From Halalkalicoccus paucihalophilus (GTDB lineage: Archaea; Halobacteriota; Halobacteria; Halobacteriales; Halalkalicoccaceae): a stretch of 64,000 nucleotides of DNA. A program made the translations under genes and the position numbers. This document shows positions 41,272 through 49,410 of the stretch, one piece after another; position 1 is the first letter of the stretch; each line of letters opens with the position of its first letter. Location: assembly GCF_001593955.1 (NCBI RefSeq), contig NZ_LTAZ01000013.1:62001-126000 (forward strand). Reading direction: 5' to 3'. The notes below the pieces were generated by a model. The model was given only the letters and a program-made list of their open reading frames with translations, was not told the origin of the DNA and ran no database searches.

Positions 41272-42610
41272 GTTGACATCCTCCACGCCGTAAACGACGT
41301 GGAATCCCGATCGCCGTTGGGATATTACGGTTTACAGTCCACGACCTGTTCTCGCGGGGCGAAACTGCCCTCGCTACGATCGAACAGATGGACTGAAGGC
41401 TGTGCCAACCAGCCGTTACTCCTATCCTTCGCGGGACTCGGAGTTACTTTTCGCCGAATGTTCTCCGCACCATTCACGTCCGCGTTCGCCACGGTATCAC
41501 ACTCCTCGCAGACGTACAACCCGCGTTCGACCCGCTGGTTGCCGTCTTTCGTCCCACAGGCGGAACACATCTTTGAGGTATCTCGTTCGGATTCTACCGT
41601 TACGTCGATCCCTTCGACTTCCGCCTTGTAGTCGAGTATCGACGTGAAACGGTCGAACGCCCATCCGTGAAGGTCAAGGTTGCCGTGCTTCCCCCTGTTT
41701 CGAGGATCGCCGTTCTCGTCGTCGCGGATACCACCGAGATCCCCGATGACAATCGTCCCGACGCCTCTCTCTACGCACTCCGAAACGATATGTTTCGAGA
41801 GAGTGTGCAAGAAGTGGCTTCGGCGTTCCGTGCGCTTCCGATCCAGCCGAAGCCGCTCGTTGGATCGGCTATCGTCGCACTTCGCTTTCTTCCGTCCGAA
41901 GTAGTATTCGTCCTCTTTCAGTGCGTTGCCGGGAATGAGGATCGATTCACCGCCGAACGAAAGCGCGGCGACGTTCGAGATACCGAGGTCGACCCCGGCA
42001 GTCTCGTCTCCCGGCGGTTCGGGATCAATCACCTTTCGACAAACGAAGTGAAGCCGCCACTCGTCGTACTTGTGGATGGCCCGAACCTGTTGGATGTCCC
42101 ATTCGGAGAGGTCTACGTCGGGGCGCATCTCGTATTCGCACAACACGAAGTCCGAGCGGTGTTCCTTCAGGTTACGTCCTTTCGAGAGGCGAACGCGGGT
42201 GAACTGTGCGTCGTGCTTGAAGCCAGCCGCTTTGAACGACACGGTAGAACGTGGGTGCGAATCTCCGTTCTTACGGTAGCCGGGCGGTCGGGCACGGCTA
42301 TCGCCGTTCCGACGCTTTGCGAACCAACCGTTGAACGCTTCAGCGAGTTCTTCGAGAACGCGCTGACTGGATTGAGAATGGAGATCCGTATAGCGTTCGT
42401 GGCCTTTGAGTTCGGATTTGAGTTCCCCATCATCAGGGATCTCGCCCGTTTCGTCCCACTGTTCTTGTGCGTAGTAGCGACCGACGTTCCAGAGCTTCGA
42501 TGCAGCCCGTCCGAGTTGATCGAGGTCGTCACTCACCTGCTGTGGGTTGGTGATCGACGCCTCGAATGTTCGGTGGGTTCGCATCGGATTCTGACTCCAT
42601 AACCAGTTAT
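41272..42610 (-). mobile_element. IS1341-type (tnpB-only) element
   Basis: One full-length tnpB without tnpA. The 3' end of the element is marked by the TTGACATC terminus at 41273 and a TCCACG/CGTGGA hairpin (41282-41303); the other end is not sharply defined and is set near the tnpB start. The 50 bases between the tnpB stop and the terminus are where the guide (omega) RNA scaffold of such elements is expected. Confidence 0.75.
41325..42584 (-). CDS. tnpB: TnpB, RNA-guided nuclease of IS200/IS605 family
   Basis: 419 residues. N-terminal OrfB region with helix-turn-helix-like segment, a RuvC-like nuclease (first Asp in GVDLGISNVAALS, acidic block IVIGDLGGIRDDE, last Asp in ANADVNGAENI) and the CxxC...CxxC zinc finger MCSACGTKDG/YVCEECDT. 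All catalytic residues are present, so the protein may be active. TnpB proteins cut DNA guided by an RNA from the element's 3' end. The long antisense frame at 41667-42602 is a shadow. Confidence 0.92.
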   Translation of the reverse strand: MRTHRTFEASITNPQQVSDDLDQLGRAASKLWNVGRYYAQEQWDETGEIPDDGELKSELKGHERYTDLHSQSSQRVLEELAEAFNGWFAKRRNGDSRARPPGYRKNGDSHPRSTVSFKAAGFKHDAQFTRVRLSKGRNLKEHRSDFVLCEYEMRPDVDLSEWDIQQVRAIHKYDEWRLHFVCRKVIDPEPPGDETAGVDLGISNVAALSFGGESILIPGNALKEDEYYFGRKKAKCDDSRSNERLRLDRKRTERRSHFLHTLSKHIVSECVERGVGTIVIGDLGGIRDDENGDPRNRGKHGNLDLHGWAFDRFTSILDYKAEVEGIDVTVESERDTSKMCSACGTKDGNQRVERGLYVCEECDTVANADVNGAENIRRKVTPSPAKDRSNGWLAQPSVHLFDRSEGSFAPREQVVDCKP

Positions 42611-42890
42611 GAAGCCCGAAAATCTAATACTACCGATCCAGCATAGAATATCCGGCCATGCAACAGGCGGTGGATTGTTGCATCAATTGACGGCGCGTAT
42701 CCACCCCTGAAGGGCGTGATATTGTGCCTGTTCAGCGTATAATCCACCCTTCAGGTGTACCCTTGGATGTCGCCTCGTTCAAATATCACAGTCTTGATCC
42801 ATCCTTAAAATTAAGTCATTTGACTGTGTAGCACTTGGTGGCGATTGATCCCCTCCGACAGTCGCCAATCCGTTGTCGAACTCTCGTCAA

Positions 42891-42914
42891 GCCTCTCCGA
42901 TTCGGAGGGGCTTT
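42891..42914. terminator. CCTCTCCG hairpin, copy 3
   Basis: GCCTCTCCG pairs with CGGAGGGGC (one G-T pair), loop ATT, followed by TTT. Confidence 0.4.
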
Positions 42915-43044
42915 GGTGGCAAATTAACAGGTATTTACGTATACAAAGCTCTCTCGTTGTGATCGACGACCTTGGCGAGCTCTCACTCCTTGAAGACCCC
43001 AGAGATACTGGTTCTTGCGTCCCTGATACAGTTGCGAGCGCATA

Positions 43045-43074
43045 CCCTCGTCTTTAGGCGCGGGAGGAGGTCAA
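43045..43074. mobile_element. Degenerate tnpB-element end
   Basis: CCCTCGTCTTTAGGCGCGGG followed by AGGAGGTCAA. Same layout as the end at 33391, with one arm mutated. Confidence 0.45.
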
Positions 43075-43216
43075 TGCATCTGACCGCCCGGTAGACGGTT
43101 CACTGCCGGATCCAGATACTCGAAGAGTAGACTATTAGGGTCGACGGTCTGCTTCTAATTTGTTCACATCTGTATTACAATTAAATTTAAATAGATGCAA
43201 ACTAATACGTGAATAG

Positions 43217-43306
43217 CGCACAGCGACACACCGAACTCCTGGATGGAGGAATGCGTGTGTTGATTGGTCATGATACGGAGGTCTCACCCCTCTTTGTCGC
43301 TGTGCG
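43217..43306. repeat. 90-base inverted-repeat element
   Basis: CGCACAGCGACA (43217-43228) is perfectly inverted in TGTCGCTGTGCG (43295-43306) with 66 bases between. It ends 89 bases downstream of an asparagine-synthetase-like gene. Could be a MITE-like insertion or a structured 3' region. Confidence 0.6.
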
Positions 43307-43394
43307 TACCTTAACGCTTGAAGCAACCGCTGAGTGCTTCCCTCCAGTCATGTCTATCAAAATGAATATTTCTTAGGAACAGCTATTCGTTGTC

Positions 43395-45149
43395 CTATAT
43401 AATTTCTATAAATTCACCCCAATGCTTTGCATCGCGGATTCGCAGCTTTGATCGTGTTGAGAGGCCCTGTAGGTCTGGACGAAGCATAAACTCACGATCG
43501 AGATTTGCTTCGGCATAAATCTCATCGCGATCCGGCCATGGCGTCCCAAATGTAGAAATTCCTGGTATAATCTTCCGTACAAACTTCTCAACTTGATTCG
43601 CCTGATACGTTCGATGAGGACGATCTGGCGGCCGATAGCGAAAAATATCTGAATCAATTCGCTTGAGCGCTTCTTGATATGTACGGTCCGTCCGATACTC
43701 TGGTGGGGTTTGCAGATGCCACTCAAGTAATCCTGCATCAGCAGCGATCAAAGTTTCAGTATACTGATCAGATAACTGTGATCGGAAGGGCAACGATGAT
43801 TTACATTTGATACCTAACAATGCCGCTGCGTTGTGTGGCGAATCGGTTCGTGTAAACCCTGCTTGATACTCACGTTCAATTGTTTCGTGAAGATACTGTT
43901 CAGGGTCAATTGGCTTCCCACTTCTTTCGCTATATTGCTTATTGCCTGAACTAAAAACATCAAATTCATCGAGAATTCGGTCACCAGATTCAAACCCGAA
44001 AGTCTGTTCGAACAATGCAGGAATATCTGGATTCTTGGCAAGGTCTGAGAGGGGGAACTTACGATTGAGGAGTGGTATCGTGAGCGTTTCACGTGGTATA
44101 TAGCGATTGCGAAGTAGTGTATCCAAAAACAAGCCATGAAACATCTGATCGACAGCTATTGACTCTCTATGACCACGGTGGTGAATATGGAGTGATTCGC
44201 GAAGTCCATTCGTGTATTGCGTGACTTCTGGAGAGATATCAAGATAGGCTGTTGTCACAGGGAGCGTTACATGTTCGGCCCCATACTGAGCTGCCACCTT
44301 TTGAGCAACACGTACTTCAGGTGTCTCTGGTGATCCTATTGTATAACAAATATCAATAGTACCCTCTGGAAGGGCAGCAAGAATCACTCGCGAATCGAAA
44401 CCAGCACTTAGCAATAATCCGGTTTTGGTATCCGGAGCAGTAGTTGCCTGCTCTTGGGATAGCTGTCCGCGGTATTTAATTGCGTGTTCGAGACGAGTAG
44501 CAAGTTCTGTAACGTAATCGAACGCCTGGGGCTCATACACGAAACGTGCCAAGGTGCCCGTTGTTGTTGCGGTGAGATAGCCATCAAATGGAATCCGGTT
44601 GACTCCCTTGAGAGTCGTTTGATCTCCAAAGACGACACCGAACTGTAGAAATTCCCGTAACCCTTGTTCATTACACTGAAGTTCATCTCTAAAGACGTTC
44701 TGGACTCGGACTAGTTGAGACAAATCTGTTCCAAAAACACGACCCACCGGCGTCTCCGTATAGAAACACTCACGCGAGCTAATTGGATCAGTTGCGATAA
44801 TCGCTTTGTCTTCCGTATCAAGAACAGCAAGATACGATCCATTTAGTTGATCAAGTCCAAGCGCATCGAAATCCCAATCCAGAAAGGTGTTGTAGAGAGT
44901 TGCTGCAGTCGTTTGGTGGGAGTTTACCGCAACTGATTCTCCGCGAAGAAATACGTCTCCGTAGACAACACACAGCCCTGACGAAGATTGATCAACATGT
45001 GTGCTCGTTCGACCTGGGGAGTCAAGAGTTGGATCGCGAATCCCCACGACAACTGAGTTACCAGTTATAATACGATCAAAGTCTGCCGAGGAGCGTAACT
45101 GATCGAAATCAGATTTCGTACCGAAGACTCCAAATAATTCCGATTTCAT
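43395..45149 (-). CDS. Asparagine-synthetase-like protein 1
   Basis: 584 residues. N-terminal Ntn-hydrolase-like domain (LNGSYLAVLDTEDKAIIATD, SSRECFYTETPVGRVFGTDL) and C-terminal ATP-pyrophosphatase domain with the P-loop LLLSAGFDSRVILAAL (canonical S-G-G-x-D-S, here S-A-G-F-D-S). The protein starts MKSELFG, so the Cys2 nucleophile for glutamine hydrolysis is absent. The family therefore would activate a carboxylate with ATP and use ammonia or an internal amine. A paralogue lies 157 bases upstream on the same strand. Role unknown: surface-glycan amidation or a peptide/lactam-forming step are alternatives. Confidence 0.85.
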   Translation of the reverse strand: MKSELFGVFGTKSDFDQLRSSADFDRIITGNSVVVGIRDPTLDSPGRTSTHVDQSSSGLCVVYGDVFLRGESVAVNSHQTTAATLYNTFLDWDFDALGLDQLNGSYLAVLDTEDKAIIATDPISSRECFYTETPVGRVFGTDLSQLVRVQNVFRDELQCNEQGLREFLQFGVVFGDQTTLKGVNRIPFDGYLTATTTGTLARFVYEPQAFDYVTELATRLEHAIKYRGQLSQEQATTAPDTKTGLLLSAGFDSRVILAALPEGTIDICYTIGSPETPEVRVAQKVAAQYGAEHVTLPVTTAYLDISPEVTQYTNGLRESLHIHHRGHRESIAVDQMFHGLFLDTLLRNRYIPRETLTIPLLNRKFPLSDLAKNPDIPALFEQTFGFESGDRILDEFDVFSSGNKQYSERSGKPIDPEQYLHETIEREYQAGFTRTDSPHNAAALLGIKCKSSLPFRSQLSDQYTETLIAADAGLLEWHLQTPPEYRTDRTYQEALKRIDSDIFRYRPPDRPHRTYQANQVEKFVRKIIPGISTFGTPWPDRDEIYAEANLDREFMLRPDLQGLSTRSKLRIRDAKHWGEFIEII

Positions 45150-45306
45150 GTATCGTTAATAACACCTCGATTTACGTTATTATATAGAAAACCAGTAGTG
45201 TGTGTAAATCAAGTTTCAGGTTGGGGAGAGTCACGATCAAGTAGAGAATTCAGAGGGACGGTTGTAAATCAACCGGTACGGGGCTTCTATGGGCTATTTT
45301 TTGCTT

Positions 45307-47181
45307 TCACTCAGAGTTTAGTTCAGATCTCAGTTCTTCTCGTGAAAAATCACCAGAAGCGAGATACGCAGTAAGTGGCATTGAAAGGACAGTCATTATG
45401 GTATATAATTCCGTTAGGTGGGTCTGACCATTGCAGTGTTCTTGATAGTATGTTTCAAGTATTTCCTGATCCAAACCTGGAAGAGAATCAGCTAAGTGAC
45501 CATACTTCTCAATGGCCTGTCGAAAGAACGGATGGTGACGGAGTAATTCCGCGTCGTCGATCCACGATCCATTCGTCATGTATGGCTCCGGCGGCGATTC
45601 ATCCATAAGACGTGTCCGATACAGGGCTGTAAGGTTGCGAGTGAGGTACTCGATAGGAAATGATCGAGTAAGAGGTGCCCCCGTATTCGAATGCGGAATA
45701 GCTGCAAGTGCGGGATTCAGTCGTTCAACCGCTTGACTGATGATGTTTCTTCGAAGTCGGTAGCGAATCGGCATTGATAGGGACAGGTCAATCAGTCGAT
45801 TATCAAGGAACGGCGAGCGATACGGAAGCATCTTCTGGATGCCCTTATGGAAGATCAAATCATCATCATTCGAGAGTGGGTAACAAGCACTATAATAGAC
45901 AAGATCATCAAGTGACCTATAGGCAACGCCATGGTGTATAATTTGGTCTCCGTCACGATAGATATTGGTTTCAAGAACTGACCGAAGATCAGTTGGCATC
46001 TCCCCTATATCTGAGACAAACGCACTATCAAGGAGCCAATCAATATACTCATCAATAGTCTCAACGCGCTGTTCAAGCGGGAGTGTGACCGTTCCAAGTG
46101 GCCCTATCGATAGATCCGGTGATGGGATCGGAAAACGTTTAAAGAGGGTATCACCGTACAACCCAGAAAGGAGAGCATCAACAGTAGTGGTGATCTCATC
46201 CTCGAAACCACTTGTATATGGTTGTGTGAACCATCCGTTGAAAGTCGCTATTGAACGATTGCGCTCAAGTGATCCAGCCTGATAGTCTGCCCCACGATAG
46301 AGCACTGTAAACTCGGCTCCAGATATTGACGCTACACGTTCAGCAGTCCGCGCTTCGCGATTCATCCAGTCAGCCATATGGAACGCAGTCGCATTCCCAT
46401 TCAATGCTGCAAGAATAAGCCGCGAATCACTCCCTCCACTGGTCAATACTCCATATTCTTGATCTGAATCTATCCACTCGTTAATGACGGTTGTAAATCG
46501 GTGAACAAACTCATCAACAAACCATCCAAATGGCTTATCAATTGGCGCGAATTCTGGTGTCCAGTACTGGTTAACAGTAGTTGTTTGATCAGCAAGGTCA
46601 AATCTCGTGATTGAACCAGGTGGTAGCTCCTCGATTCCACTCAGAGGAGTTTTCACACCGAATGTTCGTTTATAGGCGAAGTACTCGTGTAGATAGGCCG
46701 AATCGTAAGATGTCTCAACTGACGGAAAGAGAGGAATTCGCTGAATATTCGACGAGAAAACGACCGGATCGCTTGATTGTGTTGGCGTAGTATAGTAGAT
46801 CGGGACTGTTGCAAGCCGATCGGTGACTGCGAAAACCTGCTGCTGCGATGGATCATATCCGAGTAGAAAGAAATTGCCGTTTAAGCCACGAACAAACTCG
46901 ATGCCATACTGGTTATACAGGCGTGCACAGTACTGCGCTGGATCAGTAGCTAGTGGTCGTCGTGCATACCCGCGCTGGCCATCAAGGACAGTTGCATCGA
47001 ATCCATATAGTTCACCGAGTACCCACCAAACTGGTTCATTTGTATCTCGCGTAGAGCATGTAGTCGAGATATTTTTGTGGCTTGTAGTCGCGACCGTAAG
47101 TGTATCTTCGTGGTGAAAGACGTTCGCTCCACCTGTAATCGCTGGGTCTTTTCTCCCGAAGATAGATCCTTCAATATACAT
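45307..47181 (-). CDS. Asparagine-synthetase-like protein 2
   Basis: 624 residues. Ntn-like domain (LNGNFFLLGYDPSQQQVFAV) without Cys at position 2 (start MYIEGSIFGR) and an ATP-pyrophosphatase domain with intact GVLTSGGSDSRLILAAL. It keeps the YRSPFLDNRLIDLSLSMP segment that precedes the C-terminal helices in AsnB. Overall only distantly like protein 1, so this is an old pair rather than a recent duplication. Same strand, probable operon with protein 1. Confidence 0.87.
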   Translation of the reverse strand: MYIEGSIFGRKDPAITGGANVFHHEDTLTVATTSHKNISTTCSTRDTNEPVWWVLGELYGFDATVLDGQRGYARRPLATDPAQYCARLYNQYGIEFVRGLNGNFFLLGYDPSQQQVFAVTDRLATVPIYYTTPTQSSDPVVFSSNIQRIPLFPSVETSYDSAYLHEYFAYKRTFGVKTPLSGIEELPPGSITRFDLADQTTTVNQYWTPEFAPIDKPFGWFVDEFVHRFTTVINEWIDSDQEYGVLTSGGSDSRLILAALNGNATAFHMADWMNREARTAERVASISGAEFTVLYRGADYQAGSLERNRSIATFNGWFTQPYTSGFEDEITTTVDALLSGLYGDTLFKRFPIPSPDLSIGPLGTVTLPLEQRVETIDEYIDWLLDSAFVSDIGEMPTDLRSVLETNIYRDGDQIIHHGVAYRSLDDLVYYSACYPLSNDDDLIFHKGIQKMLPYRSPFLDNRLIDLSLSMPIRYRLRRNIISQAVERLNPALAAIPHSNTGAPLTRSFPIEYLTRNLTALYRTRLMDESPPEPYMTNGSWIDDAELLRHHPFFRQAIEKYGHLADSLPGLDQEILETYYQEHCNGQTHLTELYTIMTVLSMPLTAYLASGDFSREELRSELNSE

Positions 47182-47671
47182 TATGGTATTCAGCAGTCAC
47201 GTTATCTAGCTACTATTGACTAATTACCCAGAATACATCTATTGATATGTGTGTTACTCTTTCTACGTACACTGGCTCTGAGGAACAAGAGTATCTAGTA
47301 ACCTCCTGGTACACAGGAAGGAGGGGAGTCGATGTGCATCAGTCGGAGCCGTGATTTCTTTAAATGGAGCTGCTCGGAGATGGGTATCAGCTTAGATACG
47401 AGCGCTTTTTTTAACACCTACGGTGGCTACCGAGTCGAATTTGAAGCGAACTGGTTGGCTCAGGTGAGCACGAAAACATACCTGCCAACCCGATTTTGAT
47501 GTTCCGCCCCAGTATACAGTACAGGATTGAGCTGGCCGTTATTTCGTTTAGTGAGTTGGTTTGGTCAGGGTCATACGACGATTTGGCGTGGCTGGGATCC
47601 TTCAATTGGTGATGGATTCCAGAAGTCGTGCTGAAGACAGAGTGCATATCTCGCAATCATTCCCGAGTGTT
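47182..47671. other. Intergenic, nothing convincing
   Basis: A minus-strand frame at 47411-47656 has no family resemblance. No precursor-peptide gene is evident next to the two synthetase-like genes. Confidence 0.4.
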
Positions 47672-48472
47672 CTACACTATCGAGACTACGATGAAGCCAA
47701 CTCCACCGACGCCAGCGACGACGCCGACTGCCCTGGCCAGCTGTGGCCCCCACGACACCGTTCGTTCCAGTGAGATCACGAGCGCGATAATCGCCATCCA
47801 AAGGATGTTCATTGAGCCGACAGCGACCATAAGCGCGAACAGCGCCCAACAGCATCCGACACAGAACAGGCTGAAACGCAGGCCCATGTCCGCGGCTCCG
47901 CGAATTCCGGGCCGGTGGTAAGTCATTAGAAACCCAAATGGCGATCGACACTTATCCAGACATTGATATTTATACGGCGACAATTGGTATCCTCCCAGAA
48001 CTACCAGTACACCTCCGAAGAGGAGCAGTCCACGATCGTTGACGAGTGCTGCGATCGGGACTACGGAGTTAACTACGAGTGGAACCAGACCCGTAAGTGT
48101 CCAGACGAGCGTGTATACTCCAAGCAGTGCGCCCAATCGGGCGGCTTTTGCGGTTTTCGAGAGGTCCTGAAGTGTCCCGTTATAGAGCCGAAACAGCGGG
48201 ACTGTTGACGGGTACATCATAGCAATCATCATCGTCCCCCACATTAACAGATAGAGACCCACGCCAGCAGCACCGTGTCCGATCGCCATCGCTTCCGGAA
48301 CACCAGGATCGGACATCTGCATGCCCATCTCACTCATCTCGTCTCCCGGCATCGGTACCCATTGCCAGAGTATCAATGTCCACGCAACGAGCGCGATGGC
48401 GTACATGACGATCGCAATGAGTGGGAGCTGGCGAATGAAAAGACCCCGACCTTCGGATTCTCGTATAGTCAT
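47672..48472 (-). CDS. DUF2182 integral membrane protein
   Basis: 266 residues, about seven hydrophobic segments. MWGTMMIAMMYPSTVPLFRL and GGYQLSPYKYQCLDKCRSPF then LFCVGCCWALFALMVAVGSM are the family's Met-rich and Cys-rich motifs, suggesting metal (copper) contact. The gene follows the DUF1326 gene at 48499 by 26 bases on the same strand; the pair recurs in many genomes. Function not established. Confidence 0.88.
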   Translation of the reverse strand: MTIRESEGRGLFIRQLPLIAIVMYAIALVAWTLILWQWVPMPGDEMSEMGMQMSDPGVPEAMAIGHGAAGVGLYLLMWGTMMIAMMYPSTVPLFRLYNGTLQDLSKTAKAARLGALLGVYTLVWTLTGLVPLVVNSVVPIAALVNDRGLLLFGGVLVVLGGYQLSPYKYQCLDKCRSPFGFLMTYHRPGIRGAADMGLRFSLFCVGCCWALFALMVAVGSMNILWMAIIALVISLERTVSWGPQLARAVGVVAGVGGVGFIVVSIV

Positions 48473-48498
48473 CTTCAGGAGATATAGCAGCTGTGAAT

Positions 48499-49104
48499 TC
48501 AGGAATTCGCCATTTCGAACTCTCCGAAGTATGAGTTATTGCCGCTTACATCCCACGAAAAGTCGTCATCGAAGGCGACAGTCGCTTTGGTCGTCTTGCC
48601 GGTGTTTGCTCGTTCATCCGGTTGAATGAACGGATGAGGGTATACCGACCCCTGCTCGTCTCCGAAGCCAACGGCGCTGTCAGTCTCAATGGTGACGATG
48701 TCGCCAGCACTGAACGAGAGGTGGTCGTCTTTCGTTGCGTAGGAGAAAGGTACCACCACACTATCTTCGACCGTATCAATAAGCGGCGCAGCAGCTTCGA
48801 ACAATCCGCCGGCTTGCCCAGAGAAGATGTTTTCGAGTGCCTCTGCTTGCGTCTCGTCAGCGGCTTCGTCGATCACGAGGACGACGCGCCACCCACCTTC
48901 AAAGAGGATGCCTTCGTCAAAGACGAGCATCCCTGCTCCTAACCCATCTAAGGATACGTCTCCATACGTTCCCTCTTCGATATTCCAGAATCCGGCGAAG
49001 GTACAACCACCGTCATCTGCTGGTTCGTACCAAAGACACTGGCATGGGACCGAACAGTTGCACGCTTCGACGAAGTTCCCTTTGAGGTTCCAGTCTTGTG
49101 TCAT
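48499..49104 (-). CDS. DUF1326 family protein
   Basis: 201 residues. The N-terminal GNFVEACNCSVPCQCLW contains four closely spaced Cys (C-x-C-x4-C-x-C), the family signature, followed by a beta-rich domain. It is soluble, without signal peptide, and lies directly upstream of the DUF2182 gene. A metal-handling role for the pair is inferred from the Cys/Met motifs. Confidence 0.88.
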   Translation of the reverse strand: MTQDWNLKGNFVEACNCSVPCQCLWYEPADDGGCTFAGFWNIEEGTYGDVSLDGLGAGMLVFDEGILFEGGWRVVLVIDEAADETQAEALENIFSGQAGGLFEAAAPLIDTVEDSVVVPFSYATKDDHLSFSAGDIVTIETDSAVGFGDEQGSVYPHPFIQPDERANTGKTTKATVAFDDDFSWDVSGNNSYFGEFEMANS

Positions 49105-49410
49105 TGGCGGTCACCACTTCCTTCCACGAGAAATTACAAGTAGTCACCTAGTGAAGTCACTTGGTGATATTTTTGCAGTTGCTGGCATTCATGCGGTGAC
49201 TGAAATGGATCTCCAAGCCTACCGATGACGGTAATCACTCAGCTCCCTGACTGAATGAATCGTTTCATATAGATATCAGATGATTGAACTCAACTGTGAC
49301 TCCGATCACAGAGTGGCTATGCCTTCAAGACAGATCAATTATCTCGTGTGTTATGAGCCGTGATCTGCCTTGTTAGCAGTGAGTGGCTTCTGCGTTCTCT
49401 CGCACGTTCC
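49105..49410. other. Intergenic, nothing recognised
   Basis: About 300 bases; the inverted TAAGTAGTCACCTAGTG / CACTTGGTGATAT-like AT-rich segment near 49140-49175 probably contains the promoter of the DUF1326 operon. Confidence 0.3.

Larger units (their letters stand above)
42611..43394. other. Gene-free stretch with transposon-end and hairpins
   Basis: Holds the CCTCTCC hairpin at 42891, a degenerate tnpB-element end at 43045-43074 (CTTTAG loop, then GGTCAA) and the inverted repeat at 43217. No protein recognised. Confidence 0.5.

Noticed and set aside
41667-42602. 311-codon plus-strand open frame over tnpB
   Set aside because: Antisense to an intact tnpB with all catalytic residues; its translation resembles no family.
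43395-47181. Lasso-peptide or RiPP cluster
   Set aside because: No precursor peptide, no RRE/protease gene pair and no ABC exporter flank the two synthetase-like genes.
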